Shown here piece by piece: positions 35,501-46,300 of a DNA stretch of 64,000 bases (the first letter of the stretch is position 1; every line of letters starts with the position of its first letter). Source of the stretch: Crotophaga sulcirostris (Eukaryota > Chordata > Aves > Cuculiformes > Crotophagidae); assembly GCA_013397455.1 (NCBI GenBank), contig VYZB01000331.1, positions 23,164 to 87,163 on the forward strand, given 5' to 3'. Made by a program: the position numbers and the translations under genes. The notes under the pieces were generated by a model. That model was not told where the DNA came from. It saw only the letters and a program-made list of their open reading frames with translations, and did no database searches.

Positions 35501-36924
35501 GTCTTGAACACCTTGCTTCCCTGGGCAACCTGAGCCAGGGCCTCACTACCCTCGCTGTGAAGAATTTCTTCCTAATGCCTAAGCTAAATCATTCCCACTC
35601 CAATCTAAAGGCCATCCCCCTCGCCGTGTCACTACAGGCCCTTGCAAAAAGTCCCTCCCCAGCTTTCCTGCAGCCCCTTCAGGTACTGGAAGGCCGCTAT
35701 GGGGCCTCCCCAGAGCCTTCTCTTCTCCAGGCTGAACAACCCCAACTCTCTCAGCCTGTCCTCACAGCAGAGGTGCTCCAGCCCTCTGAGCATCATTGTG
35801 GCCTCCTCTGGACCCGTTCCAACAGTTTCGTATCCTTCTCGGGTTGGGGATTCCCGGACTGGACACAGTCTTCCAGGTGAGGTTTCATCAGAGTGGAGTA
35901 GAGGCTGTTCTGGAGTGCTTTTTCCGGGGCAGCTCCCACCTTTCTTGAGGAGCCAGGGCAGCACCTGTGACCCCCGATGCAGCACCAGGTGGTGCTGAGG
36001 CTTCCCGCTGGTTCCAGCCGCCCCCTGGGCCCAACACTGGCGGGGCTGCCACCCTCGCACCTGCACACAGCCCTCCCCAACTGCACACAGCCCCTCCCAA
36101 CTGCACANNNNNNNNNNNNNNNNNNNNNNNNNNNNNNNNNNNNNNNNNNNNNNNNNNNNNNNNNNNNNNNNNNNNNNNNNNNNNNNNNNNNNNNNNNNNN
36201 NNNNNNNNNNNNNNNNNNNNNNNNNNNNNNNNNNNNNNNNNNNNNNNNNNNNNNNNNNNNNNNNNNNNNNNNNNNNNNNNNNNNNNNNNNNNNNNNNNNN
36301 NNNNNNNNNNNNNNNNNNNNNNNNNNNNNNNNNNNNNNNNNNNNNNNNNNNNNNNNNNNNNNNNNNNNNNNNNNNNNNNNNNNNNNNNNNNNNNNNNNNN
36401 NNNNNNNNNNNNNNNNNNNNNNNNNNNNNNNNNNNNNNNNNNNNNNNNNNNNNNNNNNNNNNNNNNNNNNNNNNNNNNNNNNNNNNNNNNNNNNNNNNNN
36501 NNNNNNNNNNNNNNNNNNNNNNNNNNNNNNNNNNNNNNNNNNNNNNNNNNNNNNNNNNNNNNNNNNNNNNNNNNNNNNNNNNNNNNNNNNNNNNNNNNNN
36601 NNNNNNNNNNNNNNNNNNNNNNNNNNNNNNNNNNNNNNNNNNNNNNNNNNNNNNNNNNNNNNNNNNNNNNNNNNNNNNNNNNNNNNNNNNNNNNNNNNNN
36701 NNNNNNNNNNNNNNNNNNNNNNNNNNNAGCTCTCCCGCCGTGCCGGCCGCGCAGCCCAGATCCGCCGCCACCGCCGCGTCCGCCTCTGGCGCCGTCGGCG
36801 CGTCCGCCAGCGAGAGGTCGCGCGGCCCCAGGTGCTGCCGCCAGCACTGGCCGAGGGCGCCCACGCGGAGCGCGCGCGTGTACAGCTCCGCCGCCTCGAA
36901 CTCGGGTGCCTCCGCCGCCGCCAT
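14389..36924 (-). CDS. SNAPC3: SNAPC3 (snRNA-activating protein complex subunit 3, SNAP50), nine coding exons
   Basis: The encoded protein is a core subunit of SNAPc, which with SNAPC1 and SNAPC4 binds the proximal sequence element of snRNA promoters in the nucleus and recruits RNA polymerase II or III. Exons (- strand order) are 36924 into the gap, then 28829-28752, 27504-27420, 25333-25229, 24716-24567, 18413-18331, 17075-16911, 16401-16294 and 14536-14389. Exons 2-9 give about 307 residues that align collinearly with the human protein (411 residues). The known part of exon 1 adds 65, so about 35-40 codons should lie in the N gap. All visible donors start GT and all acceptors end AG, phases agree, and no stop or frameshift is seen. 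Conserved cysteines near the C-terminus (CFVC; CFFCDVC) fit the zinc-binding region. Confidence 0.95.
16294..16401 (-). CDS. SNAPC3: SNAPC3 exon 8
   Basis: The exon is 108 nt and encodes [20 protein letters not shown] followed by [15 protein letters not shown], the strongly conserved core before the terminal cysteine cluster. It has split arginine codons at both ends and a GTATGC donor. Confidence 0.95.
16911..17075 (-). CDS. SNAPC3: SNAPC3 exon 7
   Basis: The exon is 165 nt, 54 full codons between split arginine codons. It contains [12 protein letters not shown] and [14 protein letters not shown]; the Cys/His residues of the latter are conserved in the family. The donor is GTAAGT and the acceptor TTTTCAG. 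Confidence 0.95.
18331..18413 (-). CDS. SNAPC3: SNAPC3 exon 6
   Basis: The exon is 83 nt and encodes [20 protein letters not shown] then SECRDLS plus a split arginine. It is nearly identical to human, and phases match exons 5 and 7. Confidence 0.95.
18807..19153. mobile_element. Avian ERV LTR fragment
   Basis: The sequence beginning TGCAGTGGGTTGACCTTGG and continuing through the GGTTTATTCTCTAGTTCC phrase to GGGATATCCCTG matches a dispersed LTR family I remember from bird genomes. The copy is cut off on the right, where CR1 sequence begins within about 20 bp. The family name is not certain, and strand is not assigned. Confidence 0.55.
19168..21690 (+). mobile_element. Long CR1 LINE copy with decayed ORF2, antisense in SNAPC3 intron 5
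   Basis: This is about 2.5 kb. It starts in the endonuclease part of ORF2 ([11 protein letters not shown] near 19360, [10 protein letters not shown] near 19575) and continues through the reverse-transcriptase region. A degraded 3' UTR follows, ending with the typical CCATTCTATGATTCTAC tail (21673-21689). Many stops and frameshifts break the frame. It is truncated at its 5' end against an LTR fragment. The 339-codon open frame on the opposite strand (18981-20000) is a by-product. Confidence 0.9.
22525..22700 (+). mobile_element. CR1 LINE fragment
   Basis: The phrases GGCCAAATGCCAGATTCTGC and AAAGGGATCTGTGGGTGCTGG are from the CR1 reverse-transcriptase C-terminal region. The fragment breaks off into an AT-rich stretch (22700-22830). 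Confidence 0.8.
22835..23825 (+). mobile_element. CR1 LINE fragment
   Basis: It continues the CR1 pattern (ACTGGGTCCAGTCCTGTAGAA; later ATGAAGGGACTGGAGCATTT) through the 3' UTR to CCATTCTGTGATATGATA. It may be the second half of the copy at 22525 interrupted by an AT-rich insertion, or an independent copy. Confidence 0.82.
23876..24093 (+). mobile_element. CR1 3'-end fragment
   Basis: This is a short, independently inserted CR1 3' UTR (CAGGGGAGGTTTAGATTGG onward) ending TGATTCTATGATTCTAC. It repeats the 3' UTR already present just upstream, so it is a separate copy. Confidence 0.85.
24567..24716 (-). CDS. SNAPC3: SNAPC3 exon 5
   Basis: The exon is 150 nt, exactly 50 codons in phase 0. It runs from [16 protein letters not shown] to [15 protein letters not shown]. 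The acceptor is TTTGTAG and the donor GTAAAA. Confidence 0.95.
25229..25333 (-). CDS. SNAPC3: SNAPC3 exon 4
   Basis: The exon is 105 nt, 35 codons in phase 0. It contains [20 protein letters not shown] and [10 protein letters not shown]. The donor is the weaker GTTGGT. Confidence 0.95.
25945..26290 (-). mobile_element. CR1 LINE fragment in SNAPC3 intron 3
   Basis: The plus strand reads as reverse-complement CR1 3' UTR and ORF2 tail (CATCCAACCTGGCCCTGAAC; later TCTTCTCTTCTCCAGACTAA). It has the same direction as SNAPC3. The terminal octamers are lost. Confidence 0.85.
27420..27504 (-). CDS. SNAPC3: SNAPC3 exon 3
   Basis: The exon is 85 nt. After a split arginine it encodes [20 protein letters not shown], one of the best conserved stretches of the family. 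The donor is GTAAGT and the acceptor CCTCAG. Confidence 0.95.
27505..28751 (-). other. SNAPC3 intron 2
   Basis: Unique AT-rich sequence with no recognised repeat. It includes a small ACATAT-type simple repeat near 28455-28490. Confidence 0.55.
28752..28829 (-). CDS. SNAPC3: SNAPC3 exon 2
   Basis: The exon is 78 nt with 25 full codons, including [18 protein letters not shown], matching the human EDGEDPEVIPEN region. The acceptor is TGTCCTAG and the donor GTATGT. Its phase requires exon 1, hidden in the gap, to end with two bases of a split codon. Confidence 0.93.
29990..30630 (+). mobile_element. CR1 LINE 3' portion in SNAPC3 intron 1
   Basis: The end of ORF2 is well preserved ([20 protein letters not shown], then [20 protein letters not shown]). 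The 3' UTR follows and the tail is TTATGATTCTATGATTTT. One of the better preserved copies, antisense to SNAPC3. Confidence 0.92.
32580..32720 (+). mobile_element. Possible CR1 remnant
   Basis: AAGGAGAGACTCAAGAGGTTAGG and neighbouring phrases resemble the CR1 ORF2-3' UTR junction. Short and old. Confidence 0.4.
34355..34520 (-). mobile_element. CR1 LINE fragment in SNAPC3 intron 1
   Basis: The - strand reads as the CR1 reverse-transcriptase tail ([20 protein letters not shown], then [10 protein letters not shown]). Truncated at both ends. Confidence 0.85.
35152..35378 (-). mobile_element. CR1 LINE 3'-end fragment
   Basis: The plus strand starts AGAATCATAGAATCCCTTGG, the reverse complement of a CR1 tail, and runs into the 3' UTR. 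It stops where the next CR1 begins. Confidence 0.88.
35380..35905 (-). mobile_element. CR1 LINE 3' portion close to SNAPC3 exon 1
   Basis: The plus strand starts CACAGAATCACAGAATGATT and carries a well preserved CR1 3' UTR and ORF2 tail. It lies directly beside another CR1 in the same orientation, about 0.2 kb from the minisatellite and assembly gap that hide the 3' part of SNAPC3 exon 1. Confidence 0.92.
36050..36107. repeat. GC-rich minisatellite at the assembly gap
   Basis: Units of about 20-23 bp with the pattern CTGCACACAGCCCCTCCCAA are repeated up to the first N at 36108. The array probably continues into the gap and may have caused it. Confidence 0.65.
36108..36727. other. Assembly gap (620 Ns)
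   Basis: A run of N. It hides the 3' part of SNAPC3 exon 1 and the start of intron 1. Its stated size may not be the true size. Confidence 0.99.
36728..36924 (-). CDS. SNAPC3: SNAPC3 exon 1, N-terminal coding part (runs into the assembly gap)
   Basis: The ATG is at 36924-36922. The first 65 codons include [19 protein letters not shown] and DLSLADAP, which align with the human N-terminal region (PELNTRAFHVGAFGELWR, DLSLREPP). The human protein has extra glycine-rich residues before this point, so this start gives a shorter N-terminus. The exon continues into the N run at 36727. The longer frames that read through the Ns are not genuine. Confidence 0.9.
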
Positions 36925-36930
36925 AATGGC
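36915..36930 (-). promoter_or_regulatory. YY1-like motif over the SNAPC3 start codon
   Basis: The - strand reads CCATTATGGCGGCGG. ATGGCGGC is the core of the YY1 motif that often overlaps start codons of CpG-island genes. Motif match only. Confidence 0.4.
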
Positions 36931-36956
36931 CGCCCGGCACTCGGTGCGCAGGAAAA

Positions 36957-36964
36957 TTACGTCA
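36957..36964 (-). promoter_or_regulatory. CRE/ATF-like site upstream of SNAPC3
   Basis: The - strand reads TGACGTAA, one base from the palindromic CRE TGACGTCA, 33 bases before the ATG. Such sites are common in CpG-island promoters. Motif match only. Confidence 0.5.
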
Positions 36965-37004
36965 CGGGCCCTGGGGGCGGTGCGGCGAGCGCCTGGCCTC
37001 CCTC

Positions 37005-37308
37005 CCCGCTTCCGTCCCTCCTTTCTCTCCTCCCTCCCTGCTTCCCTCTTGGTCCTCCTTCTTTCCTTCCCTCTCTCCCCTCTCCCTCCCTCCCTTTCTC
37101 CCTCCCTCCATCCCTCCCTCTATTCGCCCCTCCCTCCTTCCCTCCCTTCCCCCCATCTACCTCCCTCTCCCCTCCTCTTTCACCCTCTCTCTCCATCTCT
37201 CCCTCCCTCCCTCTCTCCCTGCTTCTCTCCCCCTCTCCCCTTCCCCCTCCCTCCCTTGTCTCCCTCCCTTGTCTCCCTCCCTTGTCTCCCTCCCTCCCTG
37301 CCACATTT
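37005..37308. repeat. Pyrimidine/purine tract, (TCCC)n-type, upstream of SNAPC3
   Basis: About 300 bp consist almost only of C and T on the plus strand, mainly TCCC and CTTTC units. Near 37255-37300 there are three copies of TTGTCTCCCTCCC. Long open frames here on both strands come from the low complexity and are not genes. Confidence 0.9.
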
Positions 37309-40300
37309 TCTCTCTGAAGGCAGGTGTCCAGGCCCAAGTGAGGCTGCCGAGGCCGTCCAGGGAGCATGGTAGGGCAGCTCCTGCGGTGCTGGGAAAAGTC
37401 TGGCACTGTTCGTTAAAAAATCCTACAAAAAATCTCAAGTTATTAAAAACGCACTGTGTCCATGGATTTACAGTGGTGCAACTGCATTTTCTCATCTCAA
37501 AGGGAAAAATTCATGCTTGCCAACCCTCTTTTATAGCATACGGGCAATTAACAGTACAATGAACAAGGTTCTTGAGATAGGTAACAACTTAGTAACACCG
37601 CTTATGCCATTGCTTTAAAAGAACATATCCATTGGCCTCCACCTTTCTTGCGAGCCACACTGGATTAATGATGCACCTCAGTTGCTCCAGGAGCATTTTT
37701 TCAGGGAATATACAAAGAATGCAATGGTGGACGATTGCGGGATATTCTTGTGTTAGAGCAGCTGGGAAGGTTCCATTGGAATAGTGTGACAAAGCTGCCA
37801 CCAGCACAACCTCTGAAGAAAGAGGCAGAAGTAATTCTGGATTGGGCTAACCTGATATACCTGTTGCACATACCAGTTAAACCACAGCCTTCTCACTTCA
37901 AGACAAAATATCCTGTTACTTCTTTAAATATGAAAAAAAGTACTGGAAAAGTACAGGTGGTTCGTTGGACCAGGGTGTGAAGGTAAGACCAGAAAAAGTT
38001 CACAAAAAGAGACTGAATCTTTGCAAGCTGCGTGGAAAGGGCAGGATGCAGAGAGTAAAAGAAGGTCACAACATTTGCCTGTAGCTTTCGCAAAGTAAAG
38101 TAGTTAAGGGTGTGTGCTTGTGTGGGTAAGATTGTAATAGCACAGCCCTATGATGCAGGAGCATATTTTGCTTCATTTAGCAATAACAGCATCAATATAA
38201 GATCTGTATCTCTTCCAGTTATATTTAGACTTGCACTGCATTTCAATGCTGAATTCTTTTATTAGCTCTTATTCACATCTACCTCTTAATTGCAGTTATT
38301 ATTCCTCATTATGGAAGTTGTGCTAAGCTTCAGACCATTTTCCTGTGGTTATTGACAGCATCTGTTTCCTTCTTCACCTACACCTTCTGCTTTTTTTCAT
38401 CCATCGCCTTTGTGCATTGTGACACTCTCCAGCTCTGGAAGAAGCTCTTGATTAATGGCTGTTGCCCTCACTTCCTGTTGTGTCCTCCCTGCTACGTACT
38501 AATTGTTAACTGAGGGATCTTAATTCCCATTTCCAAAACCATGTCAGCCTCTTTATGTTTGTTGTTATCTCCTATGCTCTGTTTATGTTAGGAACATACC
38601 TTTCCCCTTTGTGTACTTGCAACACTAACTGAAATTTGAAAACGTCCCTTTGGTTAATCTGATGAAGCCACAGCTAGGGTGGAAGTGACAAGACTTTATG
38701 GATCTAAGTGCAGTGTTGATATAAACATGTAGGAGCAATCTGGGCCAAGAGTAGCAGGATTAAGCGCTACGCTTCCAGAAAAGCATCAGAGATTTTTAGT
38801 GTTCATGAGAAGGAAAGAAGATACTGGTTTCAGAAACCTTCTTTGGAAAACCAAACAAGCCCAACTGTGTGGAAATCAGCAGGCTGGATTTTGTTGTAAG
38901 ATCACATGAAAACAACATCACAGAATCCTGCAGCACTGCCAACCACAGGGTCATGACAAAAGGGAGTGTGGTTTGGAAGGCGCTAGAGACTGCTGTGCTG
39001 TAAATATTCATGCTTCTTGGAATAATTCCCTTTGGCTGTTCAGTTAAATATGTGAATTTCCCTCACTGCCTCTCTTCCTTCTCCTCAAGACAGGTTTGAA
39101 TTCGGAGTTCTGTAATTAGTGAAAAAAATCCAATGTAAAGGAAGTAAACCTCAAGCAGGAAGACTGGATAAGTAGAAACTCAATGAGCAGCTAAGCTGAT
39201 AATTTACAACCATGACTGGATAATATGTTTTCTGTTTCATTTCCAAACTTCAACACTAAGAAGTCATATACTTATAAAGCAACTTTGCTCAATCCAAATC
39301 CTCTTTAGAACAAAGAGAGCTATTTATTTTTATAGCCTGGAATTAATCTGCCTTTTATATACTAGGCTCAAGGCACATGGGCATTTCAAGGTTTCCAAGA
39401 GGTACTTATTTTTTCTCTGCTGGAAAGACTTCAATAATTCAACATGAAAGCAAAGAAGGATGTATGAAGAACTCAAGCAGTGTAAATCAGGCAGGTATTA
39501 AGCTGAATTCTTTGAGATAAGAAGTGTTGAAATCCGAAGAGTACTGAAAGACCATAAGAATTAGAGGACTAGAAGACAAACTAATAAAAGCACCCAATGT
39601 ACAAGAAGAATAAAGAGAAATTGTAACTTACATGCTCCTGAAGTAATCAGGTAGCCTATATTTTATAGTATTGTGGTATCCTGCAAGATTAAGAGGCTGA
39701 TTTTCAGTATTCACATGTCCACAACTCCAGCTACAGTCAGTAAACACTGTGGATACGTAAACATGATGACAAGCTGGTTCTAAGTGGTCCAGGAAGTATA
39801 AGGCAAAGACATTAATTAAACCCCTTAGTTCCAGGCTAGTCTTTCACCACAAGAACCACCCTTCATTTCTTTCTTGATTCATACAGCCTCAGAAATACAT
39901 AAATATTTGTCAAGCTAATCACAATTGGCGGCAATATTAAATAGTAGTTGCTCTAACCGACATAGTCTTAATATAATGACTTGGTAGACTTGTGAAAGGA
40001 TAGTTTTGTGGCTTAATCATAAATCAGATTTTATGCTGTTCTCAGCCCTAGCTCACATCACTAAATTCAGAAAAATCATTGAAAGTACCCTGGGCTTCCT
40101 CTTCAAGCCAGAAAAATCACCACTTATGCTTCAACGGGCATGTCATGGCAGTAACAAAATTAATGTTTGGAGAAAAATTGAAAAATCTTTGGAGAATTGG
40201 TATTGACCATTCTTTTTGTTCGATAATTTAGAATCAGCACCATCCTTGCTCACTACCTCAGTTTTGAGCTCTATAATATCTTTGTGCCTTGGCAGGCAAG

Positions 40301-43300
40301 GGATATTGTCACTGTTTTTTAAGCACTGACTGTCTCAGCACAGCAATTACAGAGATACAGAAAGGTTCCAGGGCTGTAATTTTAGGAAATGGGGCCTCAA
40401 CAGCTGTCAGCTTTTCTTGACCATGCCCTGTACTGTGGGCCCTAGTTCTGGGGATGCAGCTCTCTTCTGGATGGTAGCACCCAAAGGACTAATCAAACCC
40501 AGTTGAAAGTACTCAGAAAGTTGAAAGAGCATTTTTTAACCTGGCCTAAATTAAACCATAGTATTCATATGATGATAGGATGATTTACACAGGGTTGCAT
40601 CATTTCAACCAGCCTGGTGTTCCCGAAGAGTGGGAACAAATGGGAAGGCCTAGCAATGTATTGCCTGCCACTGCTTCCAAAATTCCCATGCCAATGAACA
40701 GCGTTCTGGGAGTGTGACAACTTTTGCATCAAAGACTCTCAAAGGCAGCCACTAGCATCTTTCACTATTACACCTCAACAGGAATGATCCATTCCGAAAA
40801 GGTAGCTATAGGGACAAAAAGTAGCTTATATTACTTTTGCAATGAAGTAAAATATTAATACATTCATAAAGGCTCTGCATAGATCTTTACGTCTGAACAG
40901 GTCACATAAAGAAATATGCAGGCAATTTGAAAGCTCTGTCACTGAAATACAATTCTGTCCAAAGGCAGAAGTTTAACTAATTTTTACATCTCTCCTAAAA
41001 AGTGAGAGGATTTCTTAAGAATAGCATGGTTTTTTTGACACGATACAGCATGTTGCTTTGCTATTGCCCAAGGTACAAAGAAACAAACAAAAAAAAAGGA
41101 AGGAAACATAAGGAAATATCCTGTGGTGGGTAATTCCTGAATTACTTTATGGGTGAATATTGCTTTTACATAACCTGAGTGAGAGTCAAATGAATGCGAG
41201 ATGCTTTCATCTCATGAATGATGAGCAGTCTGTCTACTTCTAATGTTTGTTGTTACTTGCCATTAGAAAAGCTGAAAGTGGAAAACAGACTTAGGAGAAA
41301 GACGATGACAGGGACACATATAATCCAAACCAGATGAAACAAAGGTCTAGCCTTTAGGCTTTAAATGTTGCTGACCTAAGTCATTCTGATGTTTACAGCT
41401 GAATTTGGGTATATTACTGGAATAAGGAATGAAGTCAGACATAAAGCAGCAGTAGTATTGGAGCAGATGCGATCCATAGTTGCAGAATGTTATAGTATTT
41501 TCAGTCATGAGCAAAGAGCCATAAATAAAATTCTGACCAGGAACTCAAGCTGCTGCAATTATACAAAACTTGTACTCCAGCAGTAGTTTCCCAGCATTCT
41601 CATTTCAAAGCTGGTTTGTACAGTGCAAAAAAGCAAGACATGGATGCTGTTATCTCTTGCAGCCTCTTTGGAGATTCATTGTAGATATCATTCTTGGATT
41701 TAAGCATGCGCTAGATCATGTTTGGTTTTTGTTATGAGTTGGAAAGGAATACTTCAGGAAATTACATTTGGACTTGAAACTCCATTGGTGAAATTCCCAG
41801 CAAGAAAACACGACATGTCTGTGAAAATTGTAGGTTAAGGAATTCTATTAATTGAAGGTGCTTTTGCATATTACCTACACACCAGAGAACCTTCTGGTTT
41901 TGTTCCCTAGTACCTAAGAGTCAAACCCTCTTCAGACACATTATTATTTTTCTTTTTGTGAAACTAATGGAGTTTTCAGGTTTAATTGTGAAGGAATGTT
42001 ACCACAGGCCATGGATGAAAAGCACTTTAGACAACAGAAGAGGATGTTACATAAATTGCTTCTTGAATCAGGGGAATAATGCCACTTATAGGGACAATTA
42101 CAATTCAAGAATTGTTACATAAAGATGTAGGATATATTAAGTCCTTTATCCACCTTGACAGGATCTCTTTTCAAGGTTCATACTAGTCTTTGATCATATA
42201 CACTCCTCATCCAGGAAATCTTTGCCAGTGTTTTTCCATCATCAAGATCCAAAAGCTATTTATCCCAGGGAGAGCTGTAGGCTATTGCAAAATGCTTTAT
42301 ACAGTCATGTAATCAATGACTCTTGAAGTTATGTAAAGAAACTCTGTCACGTGTCAGCTTCAGCTGAGACTATTAAGAAGCAGGAATTTGGTTCTTAACA
42401 ATGTTATAATCTACATATCAGACCACTTGAAGCTTTTTTTTATCGCTGTAAAAATAATTTCAAATATACACATGAAATTTAGAAGTTTAAGTCTTCTTTC
42501 CAGAAAATTTGATCTGAGTCTCAACAGGATTTCACTTTCTAAGGCAAAACTACAGGATTCCTACAGCATGGAAACCTTTTTTGCCAGTCTAGCTATGTCA
42601 CATATCTAACAAAAGACTAAGAAAATACTCACTGGTACAGTATTACATACCAGTTTATGTAAGGAGGTGAAATAGTATAGAAAAGGCGGATTTGCATGGG
42701 TAGGTACTGCTACAACAGAATTACTTGGCACTTTGCTGGTGTAAATTGCCGGTGTGGTTGTCCTAAGACCTAAAAACAATAATCTTCTTCACTATTTCCC
42801 TTCTAGCAGAAGTATTTTCTAGTTAAAGCATGCAAAGATTTTATGAGACACCAAGCAAGACTACAGCCAAACTTCTGCAAAATGTCTCATCTGATCCACC
42901 AGCTCCCTTTGAATGAAGATCCAGCAGGGAATCTTTCATTTACACGATGTGTAACTGTCCCCACCATTTCAGAATGTACCTTTTGAGATTATGAAGGAAT
43001 CCTTGTCACACAACACTATAATTCACTGCTGTTCAAATTTTTAATTTCTCTGTTATAGGCTTGGGGGGCTGATCACAGTACTACTTCTATTGCTCTGGGA
43101 AAAAGAAGTTGTCTGTTTTTTCTTGAATATCTTTCAAAGAAAAGCCAGATGCATTTGATGTCAGTGTAAATTTCACTGACTTGGAAATACGCAAGTCTAT
43201 ATCTGCTTAAACAATACTTTGAATAGATGTAGTTTAGCTGTGAATCCTAAAGCAAAGGATCCAGATTTCAACTAACTTTCCTTGAATTTTGATTTAGTAA

Positions 43301-46300
43301 ATAAAGTTCTTATATCTATGAAACTTTTTGACTTTAGAAAGGTATTTGAGTGTGCCAATAGGGTAATTGCTATAAAGTCATTTTCTGTTATAATGACCAG
43401 CTCTTAATATGTACACCTTAAAAAAAAATTAAAAACAAAAAACGGAAGAAAAGGAAGGAAGTGGTCCTGCGCAGAGACTGACTTGAAAACAGATATGAGT
43501 GTTTGTCAGTTGCATTTTTAAGGCAGAAGAGGATGAACTGAAGAACATAGACACAGCTCTCCAAAAGTGTTGTAACGTCATAAATTTGGGTTTGGGATTT
43601 TTTTTTTTTGGTCAAGGCATCCACTCAAAGAGATGGATATAGCCTATAGACTATATTGTGGTTATTGTTTTTCTCACTCTCAAATCTATCTATGGAAGTC
43701 CTTGGTGGTATTTTAGGGCATGTTCTTCATCTGACAGATAACCAAGTATTACTTTTTTTGTCTTTCTTTTTTCTCCAAAGATCCTTAGTCATGAGCAAGC
43801 ATCCCATTTTGCCATGTACACAGAACAAGAGAGGAAAGAAAATACGATTAATGCGGCCAGAGCTGTTTGGTTGAGCAGTCAGCTGTGACACAGTGTTCTG
43901 CCCAGGGTGCAATTTCCTACTGAGGAGTCCCTCCCTCTTCCAGCTCTATTCCAGCTTGACAATGACTGTTCTTGACAGGACCTGAGGGGCTTGTCTCCAT
44001 CTTACCCTTTGTACCATCTCCATAGATCACCCGTAGCAACAATTCTTGTGCTACTTTAAGAGCTTTCCCTTATACCAAGTGATTAAACATCCTCTTTTTT
44101 GAAAGCTGACTCTTGCCATTATCTTGAGAAAATAAGTACTGTATGTTCACTTTTGCCAAGGTGAATTCCCTAGCTGAGTAGCAGAGATTGCCCATGTATA
44201 TCCATTCTCTTCCCACCAAAGGTCAGCAAACAGAGTACTTACTGGACAATCTTTTCATTACAAGTGCCTGCATCTGGCAAAAAAGCAGAGCATGAGAATT
44301 TTTCAGTTGGCTTGTAGAGTAGCACTTTTGATTCCTGATATGTGCCTGGTGGTCTCTTACAGCAAAATTGTTTCTGAAGTGGATAAATGCCGTGTTTTCT
44401 TCACATACGTGTCATTCATTGAGGCATCATGACTGAAGAGTCTACAGAGTAACATAGTGTTGCTTGTGCAAGAAAATCCATGGCTTAAGATTTGTGCTCC
44501 AGGCAAGTTCAGGCAAGAGCACCTTTTCGTATACTCAGATTCTTGCTTAGTAAACTCCACAGAGGTGGTCAGTCTCTCCAGGTATGTCAGTGACATGCTT
44601 CCCAGCTACCAATCGGAGGACAAGGCAGTTTGCCTGTATACAGACCTATCACCTTGCGTTCTGATCATCAAGGATCATAAAGAGAAAGGCATTCTGGGCC
44701 TCTTAGGCTGTTTTCTGAGCTGCGCTACTCATAGTATTTGTTCCTTATATCTAGACCAGCAAGTCTGATTCGTCTTGAGTAGTTCACTGGGTAGTATGTG
44801 AGACTTGAAGGGCAAAAGCTCATGTTCTGCTTTGGAAGAACCTCCTTCTTCAGTTAAGCTACGGAATTTCTTGCACAAAATCTTGTGGATGCTGAAGGTT
44901 TATACTGATTGAAGAGAAGACCAGACAAATTGATGGAAGAGTAGTCTGGTGAGGGTTCTTACATAGATACCTAAGAAATTCTTGAGGTCCAAAATCATGT
45001 AACTGGGGAAAGTATTCTATATACTTGCCATGTTCTTATGTTCTTTGTATCCTTGTGATTTTTGACAGTGGCAGAACCAGGATCCAAGGCTAGGTGAATA
45101 CTTGTGTTCTTATTGCACTCAGCTCACTGCCTTTATATTTTGTAAGAGAAAAAGCTGCTGAGAACTCCTACCCTTGCCAAACACATTCCATCATCATTAA
45201 TACTCCCCAGGTCAGGCAGGAAAGATTATGTGGCCTATGAATATTTTAAATAAATGTTTCCTGGAGTGTCTAAAGAGATAATAGCAGGATTTTTTGTATG
45301 AGTTTTTGAAGTTTATTTTTGACACTGGCTAATTTGTATGTTGGGTAAATCTTAGAATAATTTATTCTGTCGATACAATTTATACCTTAATAGGTATGAT
45401 GGAGTTTCCTGTCCTATAGAGCATCCAAAAGTCTCTCATAGAGACAAGTTACCTTAAGCAAAGTTGTCTCCTAGTCAAGTACTTTCTATCTCACTAGTGA
45501 ATGGTGCATAAAATCAGAGGGCTTGGCAACTGATAAAAAAAAGAATCATTCATCTTCTGAAAAGGCAGGGGTAGCACAGATTGCAATGCTAGCAATAGGC
45601 AAGTAACATTCTACTGTATATTGCCTTTTCACTTGGCACAAAAAGTAACACTTTTGAGGTTTTTGCAAAGACCTTTAGGTCAAAGATGAGTGCTGTAAAG
45701 AGTGAAATGATGTTGATGCACAAGGAAGCATACCAATCTCTATCATGCCATGGTCTGCTGAGAGCACCTGAACTCTGATCCTGAGTATAGGCAACTGGAC
45801 TTCTCAGTGAGCCTTTTTAGTATTTGTAGTATCCAGACAATCACAGACAGAAAAACCTCCGCCGTGAATGATGATGCCTAATGGGTCTGCCTAACTTCCT
45901 GTAAGTTCTAGTGTCAGTGCATATGGAACCAAGAGAACGTGATTTTCCATGCCAACTATTCTATTATTTTTTACACAAATTGATTAAAAAAACACCAGTG
46001 AGTGTTTTTCTACACTTTGTGGTTGAAAAATCACATGCATATAAACAAATCTCAAAAAACTCTGCGATTTTGTTCAGCTACCAAAGCATATAGCCTCATC
46101 TATGGCTTTTTCTGCAATTCTAGGTTAAATCCAGCATTGCAGCATCATCTTCATACCTCCAAGTTACCAGAGAGATTACCTCACTTCCTCTCCTTGTGGT
46201 ACGGCATGAAAGCTACCTGATACTTCATTAGTAAAAATATCAGCTTTGTGAGGAACATAGACTGTTCATGCCACCAAGCAAGTTAATCTGCAACTTGTCT

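Larger units (their letters stand above)
28830..36107 (-). other. SNAPC3 intron 1 (visible part)
   Basis: Apart from the CR1 pieces listed separately this is unique AT-rich sequence. An open stretch at 31004-31396 on the - strand was examined and has no recognisable domain. The junction with exon 1 is in the N gap. Confidence 0.55.
36728..36990 (-). promoter_or_regulatory. CpG-rich start region of SNAPC3
   Basis: The sequence is very rich in CpG on both sides of the start codon, with no TATA box seen. This fits a housekeeping CpG-island promoter; its downstream part lies in the gap. Confidence 0.7.

Noticed and set aside
35632..37317. Very long open frames on both strands across the N run (up to 446 codons)
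   Set aside because: They exist only because Ns carry no stops. Apart from SNAPC3 exon 1 (36924-36728) they join CR1, minisatellite and low-complexity sequence.
36957..37406. Gly/Arg/Glu-rich open frames of 64-149 codons
   Set aside because: They are translations of the (TCCC)n/(GGGA)n tract and have no real protein character.
37589..37980. Open frames on both strands (72 and 81 codons) that faintly resemble transposase ends
   Set aside because: I could not match any catalytic motif, terminal repeats or target duplication, so no call is made.
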